Source of the DNA: Paraclostridium ghonii
Lineage (GTDB): Bacteria > Bacillota > Clostridia > Peptostreptococcales > Peptostreptococcaceae
DNA: 19,350 nucleotides
Assembly: GCF_023653455.1 (NCBI RefSeq)
Contig: NZ_JAKEDR010000050.1
Coordinates: 1 to 19,350, forward strand
Direction of reading: 5' to 3'
How positions within the stretch are numbered: position 1 is the first letter of the stretch; each line of letters opens with the position of its first letter. Positions 5,932-13,119 of this stretch are shown here, one piece after another. The translations under genes were made by a program, and so were the position numbers. Under the pieces are notes generated by a model that saw only the letters and a program-made list of their open reading frames with translations, made no database searches and had not been told where the DNA came from.

Positions 5932-7062
5932 ATGAATTTTATAGATACATTAAAGAGTGCTGAATTAGTATTAGCTACAGGAGAAGTACCTTTAGTAGTT
6001 GGAGAAAGTGGTATAGGAAAAACAGCTTTAGCAAAAAAACTAGCTAAAGAAAATAATTGGAGCTTAGTTGTTGTTGATGGGAACTTACTTAAGGAAGGGG
6101 AAATAGGAGGACTTCCAACTGTAGAATCTTATTTGGTTCCAAGCTCAAATGGAGAAAATATAGAAAAGAAAACTACAATATATGCAGTTCACCATAAGTT
6201 AAGAGAAATTGATGAAGAAATATCCAAAGGAAAAACAATTCTTTTATTTATAGATGAGATAAATAGATGTGAACATACGGTACAACAGGAACTTATGAAT
6301 TTAATATTAAATAGAGAAATAAATGGATATAAGTTAAATGATGATGTGAAAATTTTAGCGGCAATGAATCCATCCAGTAAATATGGTTCAGATTTTGACT
6401 ATCAGGTTGTAGATATGGATGCAGCTCAAGAAAACAGATTTGTATGGCTAAATATGGAGCCAGATCATACACAATGGATAAACTGGGCTATACATGAAGG
6501 ACTTGAAGAAAAAGTTATAGAGTTTATTTCAACTTTCCCAGAATACCTACACAAAACAAATGAGGATGATGTTAGAGCAACTCCTAGAAGTTATGAAAGA
6601 GTTTCTAAAAGTTATACTATATATAAAAATCAAAAAGATTCAATACCAAGAGCTGTGTTTTTAAATGTTATAAAAGGAAATGTTGGTAAAGTTATAGGAG
6701 AAGAATTTATAAGTTTTGTTGAATCAAATTGCAGACCATTAATATCCTATGAAGATGTTTTTTCAGGAGAAAAATTAAGTTCACATGTTATAGAAAAAGT
6801 AAAAAATGAAAGTCATACAAGATTATATATATCTGCAATGAATATTTTAAAAACATTAGAATTAAATGTAAAAGATGATAAGAATGATTTAAAATATTGT
6901 ATTGATAGATTTATTAAATTTTTAAGATTATATCCGATAGATTTAATGGTTGGAATTATGAAGGATATAAAAAGTAGTTACAATAAAGTGTATAAAGTAG
7001 CTATTGAAAATGAAGAATTCGTAGAGTTGTATTTTGAATCTTATAGTTTAATAAGGGGATAA
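5932..7062 (+). CDS. MoxR-type AAA+ ATPase
   Basis: This 376-residue AAA+ ATPase of the dynein-related AAA_5/MoxR type probably acts as a cytoplasmic ring-forming remodeller. Walker A is GESGIGKT at residues 24-31, Walker B LLFIDE at 104-109, sensor 1 is Asn146 in AAMNPSS, an arginine-finger-like ENRF sits at 167-170, and TPRSYERV is a sensor-2-like region. About 180 residues of helical C-terminal domain follow. MoxR ATPases usually work with a vWA-domain partner, and the next gene, five bases downstream, encodes exactly that. It starts at ATG 5932, behind AGGAGTGAGAC, 12 bases after the repeat-protein gene. The pair is common in bacteria, but its substrate is generally unknown. Roles proposed for the class include cofactor insertion, complex assembly and conflict (defence) systems; none can be chosen from the sequence. 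Confidence 0.85.
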   Translation: MNFIDTLKSAELVLATGEVPLVVGESGIGKTALAKKLAKENNWSLVVVDGNLLKEGEIGGLPTVESYLVPSSNGENIEKKTTIYAVHHKLREIDEEISKGKTILLFIDEINRCEHTVQQELMNLILNREINGYKLNDDVKILAAMNPSSKYGSDFDYQVVDMDAAQENRFVWLNMEPDHTQWINWAIHEGLEEKVIEFISTFPEYLHKTNEDDVRATPRSYERVSKSYTIYKNQKDSIPRAVFLNVIKGNVGKVIGEEFISFVESNCRPLISYEDVFSGEKLSSHVIEKVKNESHTRLYISAMNILKTLELNVKDDKNDLKYCIDRFIKFLRLYPIDLMVGIMKDIKSSYNKVYKVAIENEEFVELYFESYSLIRG

Positions 7063-7067
7063 AATAT

Positions 7068-8477
7068 ATGGAAAGTTATTTTGAAAAACAAATAAAAAAT
7101 CTATTTGACAAAGCAAACGAAATAATTAATCACTATTATATGCTAAAAGCTAATCGAAAAGGTGAAAAAATTGAGATAGATATACCTCAAGATTTTAAAA
7201 ATGAATTTTTTAGTCTTGTAGATAAAGTAAGTTTAAGTCTTATGGAAGACAATGATAATTTTTATGGATATTTTCTATTTCAAATGGGAAGAGAAATAAA
7301 GTTTGATATAAATAGTCCTACTGCTGTTAACTTTAAAGGAGCAAAGTATTTTATATATTTTAATCCATTAATATTTTTGAATCTTAATATGAGACAAATG
7401 GAAAGTGCAGTTAAGCATGAAATTCTTCATGTAGTATCTATGCACTTGTTAAGAGCAAAAAAACTACAAGGTAATTATAGTACATTAGCTATAAATATGG
7501 CAATGGATATAGTAGTAAATAAGTTTTTAAATAATTTACCACCATATGCTACTACCCTAGAATCAGTAAATGTAAAGTATTCTTTAAAACTTGAACCATA
7601 TGAGACGTTTGAATATTACATAGAAAATATTCAAACTGAATTAAATTTAATGGAAAAAGATGAAGAAGGGGAAGAGGATGATAGCAATAAAAATGAAGGT
7701 ATAGAAACTAAATATAATCAAGAACACACTCATGACATATGGGAAGAATCAGATGATATAGATGAAAAGACTTTTAAAGAATTCACTGAAAAGTTTGTTA
7801 ATAATTCTCAAAAAGGAAAAATTCCAGACTATTTAGACGATATTATATCAGTACTCAAAAACAGTAAAGGAGAAATACCTTGGAATTTATATCTTAAAAA
7901 GCTAATGGGAACAGTTGAAAGTAATAAAAAGAAAACTATAACAAGAAGAAATAGAAGACAACCCAATAGGCTGGATTTAAGAGGTGAACTTAGAAATCAC
8001 AAAGCAGAAATAGCAGTTGCACTTGATATAAGTGGAAGTATTAGCGATGAAGAATTTAAGCAAGCTATTAAAGAAGTACTTAATATAGTAAAAAATTATA
8101 ATCAAGAAATTACTATTATAGAATGTGATAATGAAATTAAACGAGTGTATAAAGTTAAGTCTGAAAAGGATATAAAAGATAGGCTTGAAATAAGGGGTGG
8201 AACTAAATTTTCACCAGTATTTAATTATGCTAACAATAAAAAAATTAACTTGTTAGTTTACTTCACGGATGGAAAAGGAGAAGATAGATTACAAGTAGTT
8301 CCTAGAGGCTATAAAATTTTGTGGGTTATTTCAGGAAGAGGAGATAAACTTTCATTAAAAGAATCTTATGGAGCAGTTAAAAAACTAAGTAAGGTTAAAA
8401 TAAAAGAAGATACATTAAATATGAGTGATGTTAGAGATGATGGATACTCAATGAATAATCAAGCTCCAATTCTATAA
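7068..8477 (+). CDS. DUF2201-like putative metallopeptidase with C-terminal vWA domain
   Basis: This 469-residue cytoplasmic protein has two parts. The N-terminal half is a putative metallopeptidase-like domain with HEILH at residues 117-121 and a downstream helix NMAMDIVVN (143-151) that could supply a further metal ligand. A very acidic linker follows (about 195-235). The C-terminal vWA-like domain starts near 313 with a MIDAS motif DISGS (320-324), Thr379 in RGGTKFSP and Asp401 in YFTDGKGED, so metal-binding residues are kept. A basic KKKTITRRNRRQ stretch (287-298) precedes the vWA domain. This layout matches the DUF2201/COG3864 group usually paired with a MoxR ATPase. It starts at ATG 7068, five bases after the ATPase stop codon, and ends the operon. 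Peptidase activity is inferred from the HExxH motif alone. The vWA domain is the probable docking site for the ATPase. Confidence 0.85.
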   Translation: MESYFEKQIKNLFDKANEIINHYYMLKANRKGEKIEIDIPQDFKNEFFSLVDKVSLSLMEDNDNFYGYFLFQMGREIKFDINSPTAVNFKGAKYFIYFNPLIFLNLNMRQMESAVKHEILHVVSMHLLRAKKLQGNYSTLAINMAMDIVVNKFLNNLPPYATTLESVNVKYSLKLEPYETFEYYIENIQTELNLMEKDEEGEEDDSNKNEGIETKYNQEHTHDIWEESDDIDEKTFKEFTEKFVNNSQKGKIPDYLDDIISVLKNSKGEIPWNLYLKKLMGTVESNKKKTITRRNRRQPNRLDLRGELRNHKAEIAVALDISGSISDEEFKQAIKEVLNIVKNYNQEITIIECDNEIKRVYKVKSEKDIKDRLEIRGGTKFSPVFNYANNKKINLLVYFTDGKGEDRLQVVPRGYKILWVISGRGDKLSLKESYGAVKKLSKVKIKEDTLNMSDVRDDGYSMNNQAPIL

Positions 8478-8534
8478 AGTTTTTGAAATAAAATTATTCA
8501 TGTATAACAGTAGATTGATTTTAGATTATAATGT

Positions 8535-8600
8535 AAACTGCCTTAAAATTTAAGCTAAAAAATTCGCTATTTTATCAACTTAAATTTTGAGGTAGTTTTT
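8535..8600. terminator. Bidirectional terminator between the vWA gene and tetR-family gene
   Basis: AAACTGCCTTAAAATTTAAG (8535-8554) pairs with CTTAAATTTTGAGGTAGTTTTT (8579-8600), with G-T or mismatch at two places, across a 24-base loop. T-runs follow in both directions, suiting two convergent transcripts. The 57 bases between the vWA stop codon and the stem hold nothing else recognisable. Confidence 0.8.
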
Positions 8601-8601
8601 A

Positions 8602-9216
8602 TTATATATTTTCTTTAAGATTATTAATAACTTCAGGAATTACTTTTTTTAATAATAACTCATAAACCTCTATAATATCTGAATTATTAGCAGTATTAAC
8701 TCCTATTAAACTTTGTAATATAAGTCCATCTATGGTAGCTAATAAAACAGAACTTAAAGCATTTACTTTAGATAGAGGAATATCTTTATAGGTTAAGGGC
8801 AATAGTTTTGCAACATCAACTATCCATGTATTATATTTATCTATCATTTTATTTTTAATTTCTTCATTTCCTTCGATTCCTAAAACAGTTAAGTATAATT
8901 GTATTTTATTTTCGGATTCTTTTTCAAATCTATCAACAAAACATTCCAATACATTATCTAAAATATCAGAATTCATATATTCAAACTTTACATTTTTATC
9001 ATTACTGTATTCCTTTAAAATTTTATGAGACTCATTAAGTGATATATCCATTACTTCATATAGTATTTCTTCCTTATTTTTATAATGATGGTATATAGCA
9101 CCAGTGGTTACACCTGCAGATTTGCTTATTTCTCTTACTGATGCATGCTGGATTCCTTTTTCACTTATTAATTGTTTTGCAGATTGTAAAATTCTTTCTT
9201 TTCCTTTAAGATTCAA
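8602..9216 (-). CDS. TetR-family transcriptional regulator
   Basis: This 204-residue ligand-responsive repressor has an N-terminal helix-turn-helix at about residues 26-46 (SVREISKSAGVTTGAIYHHY, followed by KNKEEIL), the TetR hallmark. The C-terminal ligand domain is variable and gives no ligand identity. The start is a TTG at 9216 with AGGGTG upstream at a suitable distance. No ATG offers a complete N-terminal helix. The gene is divergent from the membrane-protein/oxidoreductase operon. The shared 214-base gap has near-consensus promoters in both directions, each overlapped by a palindrome, so it probably represses that operon and perhaps itself. The gene ends two bases from the bidirectional terminator. 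Regulation of the neighbour is inferred from arrangement. Confidence 0.88.
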   Translation of the reverse strand: MNLKGKERILQSAKQLISEKGIQHASVREISKSAGVTTGAIYHHYKNKEEILYEVMDISLNESHKILKEYSNDKNVKFEYMNSDILDNVLECFVDRFEKESENKIQLYLTVLGIEGNEEIKNKMIDKYNTWIVDVAKLLPLTYKDIPLSKVNALSSVLLATIDGLILQSLIGVNTANNSDIIEVYELLLKKVIPEVINNLKENI

Positions 9217-9259
9217 TAATTGTCACACCCTATCATAAGTATTATGTTTTAGAAAATAC

Positions 9260-9283
9260 ATTAATTAATATATATTAATTAAT
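9260..9283. promoter_or_regulatory. 24-bp perfect palindrome over the tetR-family promoter
   Basis: ATTAATTAATAT and its exact reverse complement are adjacent. The palindrome overlaps the -10 and probable start site of the leftward promoter. It contains only A and T, so chance is not excluded in such AT-rich DNA, and it does not share sequence with the palindrome at 9365-9410. It could be an autoregulatory operator. Confidence 0.35.
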
Positions 9284-9309
9284 ATACTTAATTGATTTCT
9301 TATAGTCAA
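9281..9309 (-). promoter_or_regulatory. Promoter of the tetR-family gene
   Basis: On the minus strand TTGACT (9309-9304) and TATATT (9286-9281) are separated by 17 bases. The start codon lies about 65 bases downstream. Confidence 0.65.
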
Positions 9310-9340
9310 TTTAATTATACATTTTTTGTAAATAATTAGA

Positions 9341-9369
9341 TTGACAATAGATATTTAACCTTCTATACT
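9341..9369 (+). promoter_or_regulatory. Near-consensus promoter of the membrane-protein/oxidoreductase operon
   Basis: A perfect TTGACA (9341-9346) is followed by a 17-base spacer and TATACT (9364-9369), one base off consensus. It is the strongest-looking promoter in the window, and its -10 is covered by the following palindrome. Confidence 0.85.
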
Positions 9370-9410
9370 TTTATTGAAACATAACAAATGTTATGTTTCG
9401 GTAAAAGTAT
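9365..9410 (+). promoter_or_regulatory. 46-bp near-perfect palindrome, probable TetR-family operator
   Basis: Two 22-base arms (9365-9386 and 9389-9410) flank an AA centre. Only two adjacent positions fail to match, and these would form G-U pairs in RNA. The perfect core is GAAACATAACA-AA-TGTTATGTTTC. It covers the -10 and expected start site of the adjacent strong promoter, the usual place for a TetR-type operator. In RNA the same sequence would form a hairpin at the 5' end, just before the GGGGGG ribosome binding site, so a second, RNA-level role is possible. Confidence 0.7.
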
Positions 9411-9430
9411 AAATTAAATGGGGGGATTTT

Positions 9431-10264
9431 ATGATTAATAATATTATAAGGTACGCAATACCAATGATTGTATATTTTACTGTACTTATGCTAATTATTG
9501 AATTTATGCGTACTAATTATCGTACTGCAAGTGTTATTTGGGTATTATCATTATTAACATTTCCGTTATGGATAATGGGAGGAGTTGAAGGTTGGTTTCG
9601 TTGGTCTAAAATACTTAGCGTAATTCTTCCAACTATTGTTGTAGGATTTTGTAGAACTGCTAATGTTGAACAAAGGAAAGGTAAACTATGGGAGTTTTTA
9701 CAAAAGCCGTGGATTCTTTGGTTTACTTATTGTATTTTATTTTTAAATATATTTGAAGCAACTATGAAAGATGTTGCACTACAGAACTATGCTAATGCGG
9801 GATGTGGATTTTTATTATGCGTTACTATTCCCTTTGCTCCTAAGTTTTGGGAATTTGAAAAGTCAGGAAAAGGGGATTTAATAGCATATACTAGTTTTGC
9901 TTGGAACTTCTTATATACTACATGGAACCTTTGCTTTGTATATGGAGAAAGTCCAAGTTATTTTGCAAGCTCAGTATGCATATTATTGGCAGCAGAATTA
10001 TATCCAATAATTAAGGGAAGACATGAGTTATACATTATATCTAGGGTGTATACATTGGCAACTCATATGATAGTTAGATCATGTTTTGGTGTAGCTATTT
10101 TAAAACTTATGGATTCAACATCATGGTTTAATTCTAATGTTTTATCGACTTGGGGAACTATAAATCTTATTTTAATAATTCCATTTGTATTTTGGCATAT
10201 GTGGCAACTTCACACTGGTAAAGCAGATAAAAGCTTTAGAAAAACAAAATCTAGTACAATTTAA
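9431..10264 (+). CDS. Multi-spanning membrane protein of unknown function
   Basis: This 277-residue protein is hydrophobic along its length, with roughly eight membrane segments (near 7-27, 35-53, 59-76, 93-111, 121-137, 150-170, 200-225 and 237-258). It is rich in Trp and has no recognisable transporter signature or catalytic motif. It may belong to a DUF family of such clostridial proteins (DUF5692 comes to mind), but I cannot verify that. It starts at ATG 9431 behind GGGGGGA. It is the first gene of a TetR-type-controlled operon and lies 41 bases before the iron-sulfur flavoprotein gene with no terminator between, so the two are co-transcribed. Plausible roles are a membrane partner of the oxidoreductase or a carrier or exporter for the inducing compound. 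No assignment is made. Confidence 0.7.
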   Translation: MINNIIRYAIPMIVYFTVLMLIIEFMRTNYRTASVIWVLSLLTFPLWIMGGVEGWFRWSKILSVILPTIVVGFCRTANVEQRKGKLWEFLQKPWILWFTYCILFLNIFEATMKDVALQNYANAGCGFLLCVTIPFAPKFWEFEKSGKGDLIAYTSFAWNFLYTTWNLCFVYGESPSYFASSVCILLAAELYPIIKGRHELYIISRVYTLATHMIVRSCFGVAILKLMDSTSWFNSNVLSTWGTINLILIIPFVFWHMWQLHTGKADKSFRKTKSSTI

Positions 10265-10305
10265 CCTGTATTTTTTATAAATCATATTCACAGGGGGATT
10301 TGTGT

Positions 10306-12996
10306 ATGGGTAATGAGAAGGTATTGGAACTAGCAAATAAGATTAGTAAAACAAAACGCGGATCAAAAAAAGAAATAAAGTTTGAGGATTTAGAATATAA
10401 GGTTTTAGAACCTGTTGTTACAGAAGAAATGGCAGAAGTAGCGCTTTGTTTAGAATTTCGTAAACCAATGTCAGCAAAAGAGGTTTCTATTAAGTGTGGA
10501 AAACCGGTAGAAGAAACGTCAAAACTTTTATGGCAATTAGCAATAGATGGAGTTACTTTTGTCAATGAAATAGATGGTGTAGATAAATATTGGTATGATA
10601 TTTGGGTTCCTGGGCATATGGAAACAATAGTTAATCATCCAAATAGAGATAGCATTGAAAAATTTAATCAAATTGCAGAAGCTTTTGAAGAGTATGGGTG
10701 GAAAAAGGCACCTATGGCAGCTGGAGTTTTTCCTGTGGGAACAGGACTTATGCGAGTAATACCTATTGAAACTGCTATTCAAGGTGAAATGAGAAGGGCG
10801 TCATATGAAGAAATTTCAACTTATTTGAACGAAAATACTTTGTTCTCTGTTTCAGATTGTTCATGTCGTACATCAAGAGAAGCTATGGGAGAAGGGTGCG
10901 GTCACTTAAAAGAAGATATGTGTATACAACTTGGGGATGCTGCTGAGTATTATATCCGTACAGGTAGAGGAAGACAAATAAGCAGAGAAGAAGCTTTTGA
11001 AATTATAAAAAGAGCGGAAGAAAATGGATTAATGCATCAAATGGCAAATACAGATGGTCCAGGAAAAACTCACGCTATTTGTAATTGTTGTGGATGTTCG
11101 TGTTATGCAACTAGGATAGCAGGTTTATTTAATAACAACGATATGGTACGTTCAAATTATATATCAAAAGTAGACAAAGAAAAATGTGTTGCCTGCGGAG
11201 AGTGTGTAAGCGTTTGTCCAGTTAATGCATTGAAATTAGGGCAAAAACTGTGTACTAAAACACCTATAGTTGAAGAAAAGAGAGTAGACTTTGCCCATAA
11301 TAGCGAATGGGGCGAAGATAAATGGAATATTGATTATCGCATAAATAGAGAAAATGTTGTTAAGACTGGCACTAGTCCTTGTAAAACAAATTGCCCAGCT
11401 CATATATCTGTTCAAGGTTATATAAAGCTTGCATCTCAAGATAGATATAAAGATGCACTTGAACTTATAAAACGAGAAAATCCATTCCCTGCAGTTTGCG
11501 GACGTATATGTCCAAGAAAGTGTGAATCTGAATGTACTAGAGGGGACATTGATGAACCTGTTGCTATAGATGAAATTAAAAAATTCATTGCCCAGCAAGA
11601 TTTAAATGAAGAAAACAGGTATGTACCTAGGGTAATGCATGAATATGGCAAAAAAATTGCTATTATTGGAGGAGGACCTTCAGGTTTATCTTGTGCTTAT
11701 TACTTAGCTATTGATGGTTATAAAGTAACTGTATTTGAAAAGCAAAAAGTACTTGGCGGAATGTTAACTCTAGGGATACCATCGTATAGGTTAGAAAAAG
11801 ATGTTATAAATGCAGAAATAGACATTTTAAGAGAACTAGGAGTTGAATTTAGAACAGGTATTGAAATTGGTAAAGATTTAAGCCTGAATGACTTAAGGGA
11901 TGAGGGGTATGAAGCTTTCTACCTTGCAATTGGAGCACAAACAGGTAAAAAACTTAATATAGAAGGTGAAGATGCAAAAGGAGTTATAACTGGAGTTGAT
12001 TTTTTACGAGATGTAAATTTAGGAAATGAAATTAAACTTGAAGGAGAAGTAGTTGTAATTGGAGGCGGAAATGTTGCTATAGATGTAGCAAGAACAGCTA
12101 TAAGACTAGGAGCCTCAAGGGTTGATATGTTCTGCCTTGAAAGTGAAAAAGAAATGCCAGCATTAGAAGAAGAAATTGAAGAGGCTTTATCTGAAGAGAT
12201 TAAAATCAATAATTCATGGGGACCAAAACGAATTATTAGAGAAAATGGATTTGTTACAGGTATAGAATTTAAAAAATGTATCTCAGTTTTAGATGAAAAT
12301 GGAAAATTTGGTCCTATATTTGATGAAAATGAAACCAAAGTTGTTAAATCAAATTATATTTTAATTTCCGTAGGGCAGGGTATTGACTGGGGAAATTTAT
12401 TAGAAGGTAGTAAAATAGAACTAAATCCTAATAAGACAATAAAAGCAGATTCATTTACACTACAAACAGGAGAGCCAGATGTATTTGCAGGAGGAGATTC
12501 ATTTACTGGGCCTAAATTTGCTATAGATGCAATAGCACTGGGTAAAGAAGCATCAATATCTATTCATCGTTTTGTTCACAAGGGGCAAAGCTTAGTTTAC
12601 GGACGTGATAGAAGATTATATAAAATACTTGATAAAGAAAATCTTGAATTAGAAGGTTATGATAATATAAAAAGAGAAAAGATAGTTCATGTAGAAGGTC
12701 AAAAATCAAAAGATACATTTAGAGATTTACGACCAACATTTACAAAAGAGCAAGTAAAAAACGAAACTAAGCGTTGTCTAGGTTGTGGTGCAACTACTAC
12801 AGATGAATATAAATGTATAGGATGTGGAGCATGTACTACTAGATGTAGATTTGATGCTATTTCACTTTATAAAAAGTATGATGCACAAAGTGTGCCAATT
12901 GAAAAACTAAAACCAATAATCGTTAAAGCTGTTATTAGGCGCAAAGGGGTAATAGCTGCTAGAAAATTTAAAAAATTATTTTCAAAGAATTCTTAA
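10306..12996 (+). CDS. Iron-sulfur/FAD NAD(P)H oxidoreductase, GltD-like fusion
   Basis: This 896-residue cytoplasmic redox protein has several modules. Residues about 40-100 resemble a winged helix. Residues 180-270 hold a cysteine-rich domain (DCSCR at 184-188, Cys198, Cys206, CNCCGCSC at 259-266). A 4Fe-4S ferredoxin motif CVACGECVSVCP lies at 294-305. From about 355 a GltD-like unit begins with Fe-S ligands (Cys359, Cys363, Cys398, Cys402, Cys406, Cys410), an FAD fingerprint IIGGGPSGLSCA (453-464) and an NAD(P)H fingerprint VVVIGGGNVAIDVAR (581-595). A C-terminal domain carries Cys824/Cys827 and CIGCGACTTRC (837-847). Electrons probably pass from NAD(P)H through FAD to the clusters and then to an unknown acceptor. 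GltD itself is near 450-490 residues, so this is a long fusion. I chose ATG 10306 over TTG 10300 because AGGGGG lies nine bases ahead of it. It is last in the operon; substrate unknown. Confidence 0.85.
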   Translation: MGNEKVLELANKISKTKRGSKKEIKFEDLEYKVLEPVVTEEMAEVALCLEFRKPMSAKEVSIKCGKPVEETSKLLWQLAIDGVTFVNEIDGVDKYWYDIWVPGHMETIVNHPNRDSIEKFNQIAEAFEEYGWKKAPMAAGVFPVGTGLMRVIPIETAIQGEMRRASYEEISTYLNENTLFSVSDCSCRTSREAMGEGCGHLKEDMCIQLGDAAEYYIRTGRGRQISREEAFEIIKRAEENGLMHQMANTDGPGKTHAICNCCGCSCYATRIAGLFNNNDMVRSNYISKVDKEKCVACGECVSVCPVNALKLGQKLCTKTPIVEEKRVDFAHNSEWGEDKWNIDYRINRENVVKTGTSPCKTNCPAHISVQGYIKLASQDRYKDALELIKRENPFPAVCGRICPRKCESECTRGDIDEPVAIDEIKKFIAQQDLNEENRYVPRVMHEYGKKIAIIGGGPSGLSCAYYLAIDGYKVTVFEKQKVLGGMLTLGIPSYRLEKDVINAEIDILRELGVEFRTGIEIGKDLSLNDLRDEGYEAFYLAIGAQTGKKLNIEGEDAKGVITGVDFLRDVNLGNEIKLEGEVVVIGGGNVAIDVARTAIRLGASRVDMFCLESEKEMPALEEEIEEALSEEIKINNSWGPKRIIRENGFVTGIEFKKCISVLDENGKFGPIFDENETKVVKSNYILISVGQGIDWGNLLEGSKIELNPNKTIKADSFTLQTGEPDVFAGGDSFTGPKFAIDAIALGKEASISIHRFVHKGQSLVYGRDRRLYKILDKENLELEGYDNIKREKIVHVEGQKSKDTFRDLRPTFTKEQVKNETKRCLGCGATTTDEYKCIGCGACTTRCRFDAISLYKKYDAQSVPIEKLKPIIVKAVIRRKGVIAARKFKKLFSKNS

Positions 12997-13043
12997 GAAA
13001 CAAAGGTATATTGTTTAGACAGTATACCTTTGTTTCTTAATTT
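12995..13043 (+). terminator. Terminator overlapping the oxidoreductase stop codon
   Basis: AAGAAACAAAGGTATA (12995-13010) pairs perfectly with TATACCTTTGTTTCTT (13023-13038) across a 12-base loop. The stem begins inside the TAA stop codon (12994-12996). The U-run after it is poor, but the 16-bp stem is strong. Confidence 0.75.
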
Positions 13044-13119
13044 AAAAAATAAAACTATTTAAAATCAAAAATGAGGGTATCTTATATTTATAAAATAAAT
13101 TATTAAATAAGGAGATACC

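Noticed and set aside
11236..12338. Several minus-strand open frames inside the oxidoreductase gene
   Set aside because: They are antisense to conserved FAD and Fe-S motifs; codon bias of the real gene explains their openness.
13076..13119. GGTATC/GATACC inverted repeat around the selO ribosome binding site, possible riboswitch or RBS-closing hairpin
   Set aside because: Only six base pairs with a 32-base AT-rich loop; too weak to claim as a regulatory structure.
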